64,000 nucleotides of DNA from Emydura subglobosa (GCA_007922225.1 ML679962.1:35199563-35263562), one strand, 5' to 3'. Positions 49,961 through 62,985 are shown, counted from the first letter of the stretch. Numbers and translations are program-made. The notes: generated by a model from the letters alone, not told the origin.

Positions 49961-51489
49961 CAGCCCTGTGGCCATTTGCCCGGAACCAACTAGTTTGTTG
50001 CTTGTCTGCCACAAACTGCTGTCAAAATGAGTTTAGGAAGAATATGTGGGTTCAGGGTGGAATAGTACGAACAGGGATTTAAGATGACTTTTAAAAAAAA
50101 AAAACATTACTGAAACACTAGGACAGACTTGATTGCCTTAAAATGGGTCCCCAAAGAGGGAATCTCCCCCACTTATGGTGAGACTTGGTGTAGGTAATTG
50201 TATAAAATTAATTTGCTCTTTGGAGAGTATGTGGTTAGCAAGACCCTGGGAACCAAAACGGTCATGGAGTTGCTGCAGATGACAAGGCTGTGTGCTAGTT
50301 CTCAAACAGACCATGTCTCATGGCTGCCCGGAGATTCAGCACTGCCCAGAAAAAGAAAATTATTCTTTTTCTCAGTTTTTCCAAGCAGCATCATGCAAAC
50401 AGATCAGTGAAAAAGCCTCACCCTTTACCAAATACATGTGGGGAAGTTCATGTAGGTACTGATACCACAACAGGATTCTCTTACCTTAATTTACTGCATT
50501 CAATTGAGCCACACTGGTGAGACTATCCACACTCTGAACAATCATGCTGTGGTATGCAGTGGAGTCTGTGATCCTTTCCCAGCATGGACGTATTTGCTCT
50601 GAAGTGATTGCAGGGAGTGTGTATGAACTTGCTAGCTGCTTTCTGCCCCTCTTAGCTGTGACTGAACTAGGCGTTTCCTTCAGCCTTGCTACTAAGAATG
50701 CATGAAATGTACTCCAACAAGTCAACCAGGTTAGGAGGTTTCAGGAATGAGGAAAATAGACTTTTAAAACAAGATTTTGTTGACAATGTGTACACACTCA
50801 AGGAGACAATGTCTGCATTTAAGTTCCTGGTAAAAAGAAATATGGCACTGGGTACGTGACCAGAGTCAAAAATGTTTTCCTACAAAAGGTCAGACATACT
50901 TGAAGACATTTACAGATTATATTCACCACTGAAGAGGAAAGGTTGCTTAGGCACCACCACCTCCAGCGTGCCCTACTTTCCATTTTCCCTTTCTCCTACC
51001 ACACCTTTCACCCCTCTCCTTTCTGATCCCACTGAAGTGATGGTTATAATCATGTATGTGGAAACAAAAACCAGTGTTCAACAGAACATAATCGTTCTAC
51101 CAAGGTTGCTTGCTTAACTTCATGTTTGCTTAACTTTCTCTGTCCTAAACACTTCCTACTCTGTCATCTTACTGTGAGCTACTCAACAGAAGCTCCTATA
51201 TGACAGGGTGGAATGAAGTTTGGTTTTAGTCTGCCTATCCATTTTCAGAATCCATTTATAGCACAGAGAAAAAAAACAGAATGTTAGTTTTGTAAAGTAA
51301 CCTTACCAGAGATAGTGAAGTCTGGCTCTAAAATATCAGTGTATATGTACACGCATGCATTAAAATTATTGTGCAACCACAAGCTATAAATACTCATTCA
51401 TGAGGTCTTATCAAGAAAAACTTATGAAACAAATCAAATGAGCAATTGGCCTAAAATACGTTCTTTCAAACATTGATCAGAGAAGCAAA
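49961..51489. other. Intergenic, nothing recognised
   Basis: I see no gene or clear repeat; an A-rich tract lies near 50093-50104. Confidence 0.5.
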
Positions 51490-51511
51490 GACTGGCGTGT
51501 TCATAAATTTG

Positions 51512-51517
51512 TTTATT
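51512..51517 (-). terminator. Candidate polyadenylation signal AATAAA
   Basis: The plus strand reads tttatt, which is AATAAA on the minus strand. It lies at the left border of the AT-rich, repeat-poor block downstream of HTATSF1, so it could mark the distal end of a long 3' UTR. Such hexamers are common by chance in AT-rich DNA. Confidence 0.3.
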
Positions 51518-52489
51518 AAAAAGGTAGTATAAAACACAACCCCTTTAAGAAACAAACAAAAAAAAATCAAGACAAATTAAGAGCTTCTTCAGTTCTGTCA
51601 CAGGGATAGAAATTAAGTATGAAGGAATATTTTAAAAAATACTTTCCAGAATGAGGATTTTAAATGGTAAATTCAATTTAGCTCAAAGGGAAAGCAAGTT
51701 ACAATAACTCAGTTCATTTACTGAAAAATTTAATCTTACAATATCACTATAGTAGTATTACATAATGGCTCAGTATAAAAAAATTAACATGCTGTGAAAG
51801 CCATTTTGTATTTCTATAATATTTGGTATCATATAGTGCTTTCAGAATACCTCAATACTAAAAACTTCAAGCCCTGCCTAATCCAGCACTACCACACGTT
51901 AACTTAACACAACTTGCTTAATATACAAAATGTAATTTTGTCATACTACAGTATATTTTCCTCAAATTCAGAAAAAAAAATTTTTTAAGTCCAATAGAAA
52001 ATCTAAAGTCGTGTGACATCTTAGAAGGAATTTAGCCAGGTTATAATACGTAATTTTAAAACTTAGGATGTGGATATGATTCACCGTAGAAGTCAAAGGT
52101 CAGTTTGTGGTTTTATGAAGCATCCACTACCTGTACACTTTAGTGAACTGGAACTAAATTCAAAAAATTAAGCAGTTTAGCTTTGTGAATGAAATCTGGG
52201 GCAAGTTTTTAGCTCAAAAATGCACTGCATTTAATACACTAATGATTTGAAGCAAATTGCAAATCCTGTACAAAATAAAATAGGAGTTAAGTATATCCAA
52301 CTGCATTTTAAAAGTGAAAGTCAGCAAGAGCAACAAACATTTTGATGCAAAATGAAACTAAACTATCCCTACTACCTCTCTTCCTAACTGTACATGCAAA
52401 TGTGAAAAACTTTAGAGTCCGCTCCTTTGGGACTTTTCCCCCTTTTCCAATCCACTTCATTGGTTTAGTTTTACCACCTCTTATGCATC

Positions 52490-52670
52490 GAAGTGTAACT
52501 CTGACCCACACATGGGCATTGGCAGTGGCGATCAAACCTAGGACCTCTGGAGCTAAATGCATGAGCTAAGACCCGTCTTTTAGCCAAGGCTGGAGCAGGC
52601 TCACCATTCTCTGGGGGATCTAGCCTCCACTACAGAGGGACAGAGTACCACTCCGAGCAAGCAGAGGTTA
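52490..52670 (-). repeat. tRNA-derived SINE
   Basis: On the minus strand a tRNA-like head reads TTAGCTCATGC (A-box-like), then AGCTCCAGAGGTCCTAGG, then GGTTTGATCGC (B-box-like). This is the internal promoter layout of a tRNA-derived SINE. A related copy is at 4690-4757 on the plus strand. The copy is diverged; the family name is not certain and the limits are approximate. Confidence 0.6.
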
Positions 52671-54431
52671 CATAAGCATCTATGAATCACTATACTGTTA
52701 TTCAATGACTGACTGGTATGATTTGGCCCTTAAGCATGCAATACAAAATAATGGATTGTTTAGAACTTGCCAATATTGTCCACACTGTACAGAAAAGTGC
52801 AAACTATTAAATATTTCCCCTTTGTTTTTAAATATTCAGTGTGTTGCCACTATCCAAATTTAATAGCAGGATCTTCAGAAAGCAATTCTTTCAACTTGAG
52901 CCACACTGATTACGGGCAAATCATTTCAATTTACTACTAGACCAGAAACAGTTGGCCTTTTCAGAAGACACTAATTTAAGAAAAGAGGGTAATAACTTCT
53001 CTTGAAATGTTCACTACTTTGACAAGACCTTTTTTTCTCTGCTAACTGTAACAACTTCATAAAGGTATCTTGGCAGGAGCAGTACACATCAGATTAGGAA
53101 AACAGCTTTCAAAAGTTAAGGTTGAATGTAGGGTCTGAAATCATGCAGTGAATTGAGCACTTTGGAATGAAACATAAGGAAAACTAGAAACCCATCCTGA
53201 ATCCTGATCTTGCCATCTTTACTGAATTAAGGGGATCATGGAATCAATCCTATAAAATTGTACTCAAGTGCAGTCTTCACTGGGACTGGTCATGTGAGGG
53301 TTTTGTCAGTCTCAGGCCATGTGACAAGACAAGTTTTCTGCTACTTTTGTTATACCCATGTATCAAATTATTTTGGGGGCAGATACTGCGTTTTAGAAGT
53401 TAATTACTACATAATCACCTGGAATAAAAACATTTACTAAAGGTCTAAAAAAATAATTAGACAATAATACATTCACAAGTTCTGCAAATCTGCAGATCAG
53501 CTAAGAATTCTACGCTAGTCACTGAATTACTGTAATATTAGAATTCGTGATCATGTTTTGTAATCATGTGATTCACTATAACCAAATGGCAAACTATAAT
53601 TTCTCCTATAAACTAATGAATTATGAAAACTTAATCTTAATTATTGTATAATAAAAAGGGGAAATACTCTAACTTAAAACCACTATTTACATAAAAACCC
53701 CACTGGAAATTAGGAAGTCATTCATCTTACTATTTGTTTTCTATAAGCCACTACAGTTCTTGTATAGTTCATGAATAAGCTGCTGGTTTTAAAAAATATT
53801 CCCTAATTTACTGTCAAAGGATAAGAGGTAGGTGAAGTGGTGTATCAACTTCAGTGTAATGTCTCATTTTAGACAGTAGTGTGGCAGAATTTCAGACGGC
53901 AGCATAAAAATTTGTATATTCTTAGAAATTTTAATTTAAAAATGCCACTAAAGTGGTTGTTTTGTTTTTAGTTTTTTTTGCATTGTTTCCAGTTTGAAAT
54001 AGGAAGAATTAAAACTTATCCCACTCATAAAGTAACATTCACTTGGTGGGCAAGGCAATCAAATTTTTAAATCAATTGAGGGGGAAGTTATTGTACATCC
54101 ACCAATTCCTTAGTTTTACACAGGTTTATAAGCATACTTTTAAATAGTCAATACTAAATTGTATTTGATTTGACTCACTGATCAGGCATTTTAGTACTGT
54201 AAAAGATTCATTTCCAATTTCAATTCCCCTTTTTAATTGTTACATTGAACTGCCCAGAATGTTTCATATCTTACCAATATAGAATTCCTAAACAAATCAG
54301 AAGCACTTATTTTGCTAAAGGTATATAATTAATGATGTCCTCAAAGGTGGGGAAACAGTCTATTGGGATGGTAAGAATTAAGTGGTTTCCTCTCCATGGC
54401 ATAAATCAACTTAAAAAAATCAAGAGGGTGT

Positions 54432-54437
54432 TTTATT
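54432..54437 (-). terminator. Candidate proximal polyadenylation signal AATAAA
   Basis: This is an AATAAA hexamer on the minus strand about 1.8 kb after the HTATSF1 stop. It would give a shorter 3' UTR. Chance occurrence is possible. Confidence 0.25.
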
Positions 54438-56200
54438 TAAAATTAGAAAATTGTCAACTAGTTTATAATAAATTAAAGTATCCATCAATTTCATACAAGC
54501 AGGGGTTACAGGTCGGACAGTCTTTTTAACTTCTATTCTCATCTAGGTTGCTTACAAGTAAATAAGATGTAACCACAATGGCAAGTACTAATTGATACAA
54601 ACTTATTGTCATAACCTACATAAACACACTGATTACCAAAAGAACCTAACTGCAATGTAGTTCTTCAGACAAATCCAAAAAATCAGAGAAGGTAACACCA
54701 CAGTAGAAATCTGAAAGACAAGCAATGTCTTCTATTAAAATTGAGTGCTTTCATGTTGGAAACATGAGTACTTACATCCATAATCTCGTGCAATCCAATA
54801 TCTAGTTTTTTCAAAAGAATCAATCATTCAAGTTGGAAGTTTAAAAAGTATCCTCAAATGAACATCCATCTGGAATCGGCTCTGAATTAACAGATATGCT
54901 GAGGAACTAGGGGCAACATTTTAAAAATGTTGCCTAAAATTTGCCTAAAAAGTAATGTTCTTCAAAAGTGTTGGGCATCCAAGAAGGTCCACTGAAGTCA
55001 CTGTTGAACTTCAGGCCACTTTACGTATCTAATTAAGAAGGCTAATTTTAGGAACGTTTTTGAAAGTTTTTGCCTCACTGAACAAAATTGTTTAAATCAA
55101 CGTAATGGCTAGTAAAACAAGAACATGTAAATATAAAAGGGGTAGCTAGTTTTTGATAAACATATTCCCAAATATTCATACACTGGGATTAAATAGTCAA
55201 AATCCTTTAAATTGCATGAAGTCTTTGGTGGAAGGGGCCTCTCAGGAAGTGGACTAAACCAAAAGGTTCCATCTCAAAGAATATGGTACATATTGACTCC
55301 TCACCCTACCGAACACTGAAAAGCATTCCTTAGATTTGTTAAGGCAAAAGAACCCCAAAAGCTTCATGTTCAATGTATAATTTTTACATGCTTTCAGCAT
55401 ATGGAAATACTTCATTCTACCACCAGAATTTATATTGAAGATTAGAGGTCAGTTTCATTTACATAGATAGCATTCTGATGATGACGTGCTTACAGATGCT
55501 GATCTCAAAATACTCACAACTTGATTACATCAATTTAAAAATTCAAGCAGGAGGTGGTGAGACCCCTCTATATTGAGCATTTCAATTTTAAAATATCTTC
55601 TCTTATGTGTGGCTCAGTGTAGGCTCGGGCAAGAATATTCAGTTTTTTGTAGACTGAGCGACAAAATCATGCTCCATGATCTGCTATTTAAAATGTCTGT
55701 TGTAGCAACGGATGCAGAGGGTGAATGTATCGGGCCTTACCACAACAATGGTTATGGAAAATTGTCAAAAGTGTTCAAGCCAGTCACTTTTAACAGGAAG
55801 ATACCAAGTTCCAAAAGGTCTAGGGAAACTAAAGCAAACATTAACATCAATTTTAATATCTTTCTATATTACTAAAATGTTTCAGATTTTGTAATTGTTC
55901 AAACTTTGGAGTCCATACACTTCACATTTATATAATTTAAACATTGACAAGCAAAGATATAACGTAAGAAGCCTGGTCAGTTCTGCTGGCAACTTGAAAT
56001 ATTTAGCTTGAACAACAGCCAATTAATATGAACTATTTTAGATCTTCATGAACTACTGCTTTAATGAAATTTCAAAGCACAAGCTGATGACATCAAATAT
56101 GCATATAATCACATGAACACTGTCTGTAGTCATCCTGAAGCACAGGATAAGAGAAATCCAAACATCACCCTAAAAAGCATGCTTTCATAAAATGTTAGAG

Positions 56201-56482
56201 TTATGTATCTGTTTCATCATCACTGCCTGCAAGGCTGCTGTCTGTCGATGGAGTGCCATCTTCATTAATGCCTTTACCATTATCCTCTCTCTCATGCGCT
56301 TCGTCATTCACATCACCTTTAGATGTGCCATTATCTTTGGAAGGCTGATCTTCAGGTAGTTTCACACTAGTAGCTGCAGAATTTGAAGCAGCTGCAGTTT
56401 TCTCCTTCTCTGCATGTGACTCTCCTAAAAATGATCCCCATCCTTTGAGCCTTTCTTCTCTCTCCCTTGATGTCTCTTCCAC
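56201..56482 (-). CDS. HTATSF1: HTATSF1 terminal coding exon with short acidic tail
   Basis: This exon opens after the acceptor TATATGTAG with VEETSREREERLKGWGSFLG, which matches the human protein directly after the UHM domain, and runs 93 codons to a TAA stop at 56201-56203. The remainder is a low-complexity, hydrophilic tail ending SLAGSDDETDT. Human HTATSF1 has an acidic tail several hundred residues long; here the protein ends much sooner. There is no frameshift in the exon, so the short tail looks native and not truncated. The final serine in an acidic setting resembles a CK2 site. The exon lacks the Glu/Asp-Lys repeats that dominate the mammalian tail. The four exons in the window together encode about 202 residues. 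Confidence 0.93.
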   Translation of the reverse strand: MEETSREREERLKGWGSFLGESHAEKEKTAAASNSAATSVKLPEDQPSKDNGTSKGDVNDEAHEREDNGKGINEDGTPSTDSSLAGSDDETDT

Positions 56483-56962
56483 CTACATATAAATAAAACA
56501 ATTAAAATAACTAAGAAATCCAACTTTTTTTTTTTAAACACTAAGTGAAAGGAGTAGTTTATTTGGTAAAACTATGCAACAGCCACTTTATTATGATTAA
56601 CATTTATACTGCATTAATACCATGAGGTTTCACTTTGGTCAGGGCCCATTGTACTAGCTGCTGTACAAACAAATTGTTAATCGTGATTTACTCAACAGTT
56701 TATCTTTAGGGTACAATTAAGATAATTAGGGTCTTTGAATAGAATAACAAATAGGCCAGCTCGGACCCCAGATAACTGGCAGCTGTGGGTAAAGCAGACT
56801 TCAAATTTGTTTTATCTGCTTTGAAAAGAACTTTTAAAATACATGATTTTATTTAAATTTTAAGTTTCATTTGTTTCCTGTATTTTTAAATTAAAAAATT
56901 CACAATTAAGAATTTTAAGAAATTTTTTTTTTTTGACCAAATTTGAAACAATTAAGGATTAC

Positions 56963-57100
56963 CTGATAATCTGTTACGCCATCCCATGTTTCAGCACTTA
57001 GCTGACGACCACCAAACCACCTTCCATTGAGAGCTTGTATGCACAGATCAGCTTCCTCTGGTTCTTTAAATGAAACAGAGGCCACCCCATCTGGGTGTCG
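56963..57100 (-). CDS. HTATSF1: HTATSF1 internal exon (second part of the UHM domain)
   Basis: This exon has 46 codons, in phase 0 at both ends. It begins RHPDGVASVSFKEPEEADLC and ends GRWFGGRQLSAETWDGVTDYQ. It contains the RNP1-like strand (GVASVSF) and the R-W-F motif typical of UHM domains, which holds the ligand tryptophan, so the spliceosomal peptide-binding pocket appears intact. The acceptor follows a T-rich tract (TTTTTTTTACAG) and the donor is CAG|GTAATC. Both splice sites are strong. Confidence 0.96.
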
Positions 57101-57733
57101 CTGTAAAAAAAACAAAACCCTATCACATACATCATTCTAAACAGGAATTAAATTTTGTTCCAATGATCTTCCTTGTAAGAGATCAGGGTGCAGTTTTGTA
57201 TGCAGACATATGCATAGTTCTGTTTGTGTGCATACACTTTTGAAATACATATCCTTCCATTCTTTTCCTATTTTGAAGAAGCACCATCTTTAGTACTTCA
57301 ATTAGGCTTTTCGGCTTTAAATTTTAAACAAAGCTACTTCAAACCTTTCTGTACACAGTCCAGTGTTTAAAAAAAATAGCTGATTTTAGCTATTTGCAAT
57401 TTTGTGTGTGCATGCTTTTCAACTTCTAATGCATATGACTCCAAATCTGTTGGAGAAGCTGAATATTGCATCTATAAACAAGGGGAACTGGACTATGCAA
57501 ATGTAGAGTTTTTAGCTTTGTTAAAATAGGAAGAAATTTTGAATTAAGAATTTCTGGAAACAAATTTTTAAATTTAACTGAAAATTTGAAAAATGAAATG
57601 TTATGGTTGCATGAAAACAAATGTTAGAGAATCAGAAATCCTATTCATAATTTAAGGTGCGTGAACATTTTGTATATTTGATTTGAAAAGGTTACAGTAA
57701 TTATGCCCAGGCAACATAATAGAAAATACCTAC
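57101..57733 (-). other. HTATSF1 intron
   Basis: This is an AT-rich intron between the two UHM exons. I see no repeat or RNA gene in it. Confidence 0.85.
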
Positions 57734-57823
57734 ATCAAATAAGAGAACCTTCTTTACTTCTCCAAACTTTTCACATTCTGTCCGTAGGTCTTCCCTGATC
57801 TCATTCAGTACTAAAGGATCTTC
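57734..57823 (-). CDS. HTATSF1: HTATSF1 internal exon (first part of the UHM domain)
   Basis: This exon has 30 codons, in phase 0 at both ends, reading EDPLVLNEIREDLRTECEKF followed by GEVKKVLLFD. It is almost identical to the human protein over this stretch. It encodes helix 1 and strand 2 of the second RRM, a UHM that binds tryptophan-containing ligand motifs of SF3B1. The acceptor is TCTCTGCAG|GAAGAT and the donor GAT|GTAGGT. It is separated from the previous exon by about 5.2 kb of intron that carries a Penelope-like repeat end at 58763-58896. Confidence 0.95.
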
Positions 57824-58762
57824 CTGCAGAGAAATGCATAAATATATGGATTTGTTTTAAATAAGTTTTTTAAATAAAAATAAAGCTGAACGTTTCCATA
57901 AAGGTGTGTAAACTGCAGACTGAAATTCACAATCTAAGGTCCTACAGTTTAAAGGATTAAGAGTGGCATAATGTATTATACAGGAAAAATTTTCGTTTAT
58001 ATAAACAGGTAAACAATTTAAGTGACCACTCAAAGTACTTACAACATTAGAAGTCTACTGCTAGGAATCAAATACTGCATTCTTTTCCAGACACCACTTC
58101 CCCTGAAAGCTTTACCAAACAGAGGAAGTTAAGAGAATAACAAAAGTGACCAGGAAGGAGCTGAAGGGATTTAGAGTGACCAAATGTATAGACTTTATAT
58201 ATTATTTTTTGGTTTTAAGAGCCAGTCTACACATCTCTGCTGGTTATATTGAAACTGCAATGACATTTCAAACCCAAAGATTTCCTGCTGTTCTTCTCCA
58301 TTCCCACTATATTACAGTATGTGCTTTAAAAAGCATTATTGTCAGGGCCTGACTCTCAGTTACTGCTCAGCTGAGATTAAATGTGTGGCGGAAGCATAAA
58401 TGTACAAGCAATTAGAAAGAAACCTCTGAAGAACGAATGAGATTTAGTATTGTGAAACAGGATAAAAGGTAGGAATAAAGGCCAATATTTAGTATTGGTA
58501 TCAGGGAAACTTGACTGAAATAGGACACAATAAAAGCCCCACTGATTGGGACACCTAAAGCTACTTAAATACATTTCTAGAAAATAGTGAAATTATTCAA
58601 GAACCCACTCTTATCAGGCAGCCTCCTACTCCTGGAGACCATGCTGAAATATCCCCAAATGTATGGTGTACAGATCCTATTTGTGGTCACACCAGCGCTG
58701 TACAAAGAATATGCATTACCTTCCTAATTCATGGTGCAATGTCTCCTGTATACGCCCAAAAC

Positions 58763-58896
58763 TATTAGAGAGAAGATGGGTAAGGTAACATCTTTTATTG
58801 GACCAACTTCTGTTGGTGAAACAGACAAGCTTTCGAGTTTACACAGCCCTGAAGAGCTCACCCACATTGTCCAATATCCTGGGACCAATTCAGCTA
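58763..58896 (+). repeat. Penelope-like element terminal repeat fragment
   Basis: It contains the phrase cttttattggaccaacttct and then a GACAAGCTTTCGAG-like motif, and it closes with an inverted arm ending at tatcctgggacca. Related fragments occur at 31379-31612, 34645-34871 and 36316-36612. It is a short, internally deleted copy inside an HTATSF1 intron. Confidence 0.6.
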
Positions 58897-60738
58897 AAAC
58901 ATCCACTACAAACAGAACTGTACCAGCTACTATAAACTATACTTCCTAACAAATCACATGGCAAACTCAGATCTAATTTGTGCACGTGCAGCATTACTTT
59001 TTACATTATTTCTCAAACTTTGATCTGCTTTTTTCCCCAAACTGAATCTCACTTTCTAATTTTCTGTTCTTTCCTACACTGTTTTTTTTCCACTCCTCCT
59101 ACTTCATCATTTTGGAGTTTCATTTACATTGTTTACTCCCTCTTCCAAATCAAGATATTTAATTAGGTTACATCTGCCACCAATCCCTTCGGCATTCTCA
59201 GATCTTTCCATCATGATGCACTGCTGTTTGTTTATCACTGTCCTTCAGGCTTTGCCTTCACAACTAGAAAGGGAGGTTTTTTACCATGAGGTAACCAACA
59301 TTTGTGAGTTCTCAGGGTGTAAACACAGCGACGACAAGGCACTTTAATTTTACTACAAGGTAAATTAGGTGAGATCAACATGAAGTGGGGGTATAGTACT
59401 GACCTTGTTTAGTTTACAACAAATGTTAGTTACTGAGAGGCTAAAAAAAGAACCACCTTAGCAATGAAGACTCAGTTTGAACTCTCATGATGGTTTTTAA
59501 ACCAAGTCATTTTGATTTAAGAGTATAATAATTTACCTGAATATACTAAACTGCAAACATTAAATCTCCCTATTTCCCTTCATCCATTGAATCAAGTGAA
59601 ATTATGCTTTAGAACTAAATATACTTAGTACTCTAAGGGATTCATGCTAGCTGCCAAGCTGACATTATTGGCATGTGTCCTTTTGGGCAACTTATTTTTT
59701 GCAGGTATCATTTTCTTTATTTTACTCAGGGAAAAGGGAAAACCCACTTTCCTTCAGTCTCTAACTCAACTGCCAATGGCTATAAAAACTACATGCTGTT
59801 AAGATTACAACAGCTGTAAATTGACTGCTTTCATTCTAATGCCACAGTTTAATTTTAATGAAACTTTTACTTCAAACTATTGGAAGAAAATGTTTAAAAT
59901 TAAATATACAATGACTAGAAGGGACAAGGTGTGTGAAAGTTTTGATTCAAGATTGCTGGAATATATGACCTGAAAATACCAATTAATTAATGCTATGTCA
60001 AACCTAAAAATTTAAGTATTAAGAACATCAAGTGGTTGCTTTGAAAATAAAGGATTTCCTAAAGTCAAATTTTCCACCATGAATTATGAAAATGGTTTGA
60101 TTTTTTAAATTCCCATTATGTATAGGATAGTCCTGGGAAAAGATCAATCAAGCAATACCATTATGGTATTTGTTGAATGGGTTCTTCTTTGTACACAGGG
60201 ATAGTTTTGGAAATTGGCACATAAACCGAAACTTAATCTTAAATCCTAAACTAAAATTATAGTCTGGTTCAGTGGGATATTTAAAGTACAGGTCTTAAAA
60301 TACATATGCTTTAGTTTTGCTCGGCTAATTCACTTTTGAGAATTATTTCTTGCTTTGGAGACATGGTGCTCCTCATTAAGAAAGGGATAAAAAGTACTGT
60401 AGTAGTGGATGACATATTTCAGTAACTGGCACACAGAGTTCACTGGAATTAGCCATAAAATTCTTTGGAAATTTAGGAGACAATTTCTGAATTAGAATAT
60501 TCTCATCTTTCTCCAATCTGCCAATGTTACTACAGCATTTGTTTTAGTACAGCAAGTATTACCACCAGATTAATCCTGCCCAGGCCTGAATGTTGAATTT
60601 ATCAGAGGGCATAAATGTATAATGCAAATTCACAGATAGCATAACTAATAGAGAAGAAATAAAGCGAAGAAAGTGGACAAAAAGTTCAACCCACATTCAT
60701 GAGAATGAACAAGTGTCAAGTTTATTTGTGGTCATTCA

Positions 60739-60893
60739 GGGTTTGATCCAGCAAGATGGTGAGTACTTTGGCCCAGTCCATCTAAGAATTTAATGATATG
60801 CTTAACTTTAAACATCTAAGTAAGGCTATTGACTCTAATGGACCGCTCCTGCTTAAATTTGAGTGCTTAAATATTTTGGTGGATCAGGCCAGA
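60739..60893. mobile_element. Palindromic miniature element
   Basis: The ends are inverted (ggtttgatccagcaa near the left and tggatcaggcc near the right). The centre contains mirrored arms around a short 'attgactctaatgg' core. It resembles non-autonomous palindromic elements that recur in this window (15372-15445). The family name is unknown. Confidence 0.5.
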
Positions 60894-61141
60894 ATGCAGC
60901 AAACACTGAAGGACTGAGCCTTTAGCAATGCCAGCAATAACTTGCTGTCCAGATTTTTTTTAATACAAAGAGTTGGCTAGAAGTTATTTTTAAATATATT
61001 TATCCCCCTCTGTAGCTCTTCAGGACTTGTTTATAGAACGAGAGTAAGAGAGCTTTAGTGAAACTTTTTGCAATTTATATAAATAAATATTTGAGAAGAG
61101 ACTGCCATATAGCTTAGCGACTCCATATAGTCAATTAGCAC

Positions 61142-61164
61142 CAAAAAAAAAAAAAAAAAAAAAA
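61142..61164 (+). repeat. Poly(A) tract, 23 A
   Basis: This is a homopolymer of about 23 A in the HTATSF1 intron. No SINE or LINE body is recognisable next to it. Confidence 0.9.
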
Positions 61165-62554
61165 TCAACTTCAGCTATGTCAGCAGGTTGAAATAATGGC
61201 TTTGAGCATGCCCATACACACTTTTCATGTTTTTGCACAGAATGCCAGTTATAAATTTAAAGATTAAATTATATTTAGAGAGCTGAGTTGAAAGTTTTAT
61301 AAAAATAACAATGTTTAAAAGTTTAACTGAAACATGTTTTGTTGGGAATGTGGCTGTGTACTTCAAAAATAGAGTTCTGATTTTGCTCCATTTGCTACAA
61401 TGTTTTCCCTTCTAGCACCTGACATTCATTATTCTTTCCTGTACCTTTTCCATAAAATGCAGATTTGACAACTCATGACTGCACAGAATAGTTAGAGACA
61501 AAATTCAGATTTTTAAACTTTAAACTCCAACATTTTAAGATAAGACATAATTTTTTCTTTTGCAGAAAAATACAATTTACATTTTTTTCAACAAAGAACT
61601 TCCAACAAATGGAGAACTACAGACCTGGGATAACAAACGTGATAGGTTGTCATGGTATTCACAATGAAGTGTAATAATGCCAGGTTAGCTGACAGTGAAA
61701 AACAGGTTGTAATTTAATGACAGACTCCCATTCCTTGGTGACTTTTTCTATCTTTTGTCCAATATATGTATCATAAGTTTAAAGTTTGCAAGTCTTCACT
61801 GTTAGTTTTAATAAAGCCTCAGCAAATGGTCTCTTGTGGCCACCACTGTAGAATATAGCAGTTGGGCCACTGAAGTGCAGAAGTTGACGGTGAGTAACAT
61901 TGAGTTTCCTCCCTTTTGTAGGTTTAATTTAAACCAGACTTGTTTTACACAAAACAGAGTAAACAAAATGATACCCAACAGGCAAAAGGGGTTAACAAAA
62001 CTGTTTTTAGTAATATAACTTGTTCCGAAAATGTACACTGAGACCTCCTTTTTATAGTGCTTTTCATAAATAAATCTCAAAGCACTATAAGAGCTAGATA
62101 TTATTCCACTTACAATAAATTTCATGATTCCATTAAAATGAACTAATCAAAAACCCCTTAGTGGTTTCAGGGAGGGATAAACTACAAGAGTTCAGCTCCT
62201 GTTACAGTGCTTTAAAAAAATGAACAATGTTACACCCATGTTCTCCAGTGGTCATTAAAACAATGGAATTCCATCAGAATAGTATTTTCAGGTATGTTTA
62301 CTGAAAAGATTACAACCCTAAACTAAAGATTTGATTGCTCAGCTGACGTATGAAAAGTCAGATAAAGCTGAGACACCATTTCAATTGTGGCAATTCTACT
62401 ATTCTGCTGACTCCTCCCACACCACTGCCAAATTCTCATCCCACTGCATTTCAATTTGGCTGCTTGCTAAATTTCCCCCTAGCTGGTGTCAAACACCCCT
62501 AGCAGCCAGGAGGAGCAATTGCAGGGCAAGTCCTGATCAGCCACCTGCAGCCCT

Positions 62555-62985
62555 GGGATGGAGCATGCTCAGCACAGATGTTATCTTCAGAGTTATCAGC
62601 TGCCAAAACAAGTTTCCACTGAGCAGGCGCATAGTATAAATTTTCATATTTTAACTTGGCCATATTTGGGCCAATTTCCAGGGGATGACAAATGACATCT
62701 GACACCAGTGTGCCCTCCTTCTCCCAGCCAAATGTCAAGTACCGGCTCCAGCCCCTGGTGGCACTAGAGCTTCTAAAGGAAGTAGCTAAAAAATTTTTTT
62801 AACATGGGCAAGGCAATATTTTCCCCTGGCTTTGTTCTTGGAAGTGGCTGAACTATTTTAACTGAAATTTTCAAAGAAACATTCAGCCTGAAGCACATTC
62901 GGCATGGAAAATTTCCACTTGGACAGTTAACGTGTGGCAAAATTATAAGCAACTGAAAACAGGGTCTTATAATGGGAAATGTTGA
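62555..62985 (+). repeat. Unnamed interspersed repeat, copy 3 (fullest)
   Basis: This shares ordered blocks with 49535-49960 (ggatggagcatgct, then cagccaaatgtcaa, then gcactagagct, then a tggcaaa...ttataag block). Its last 120 bases also match 28866-29020. I do not recognise the family or find a coding region; limits are estimated from the shared blocks. Confidence 0.55.

Larger units (their letters stand above)
51490..56200 (-). other. HTATSF1 downstream region, possible long 3' UTR
   Basis: This is about 4.7 kb of AT-rich DNA with few recognisable repeats, directly 3' of the HTATSF1 stop. AATAAA signals on the minus strand occur at 54432-54437 and 51512-51517. A tRNA-derived SINE sits at 52490-52670. 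The contrast with the repeat-dense DNA further left suggests transcribed or constrained sequence, but no transcript evidence is available, and the true 3' end could be at either signal or elsewhere. I see no protein-coding exon in it. Confidence 0.35.
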
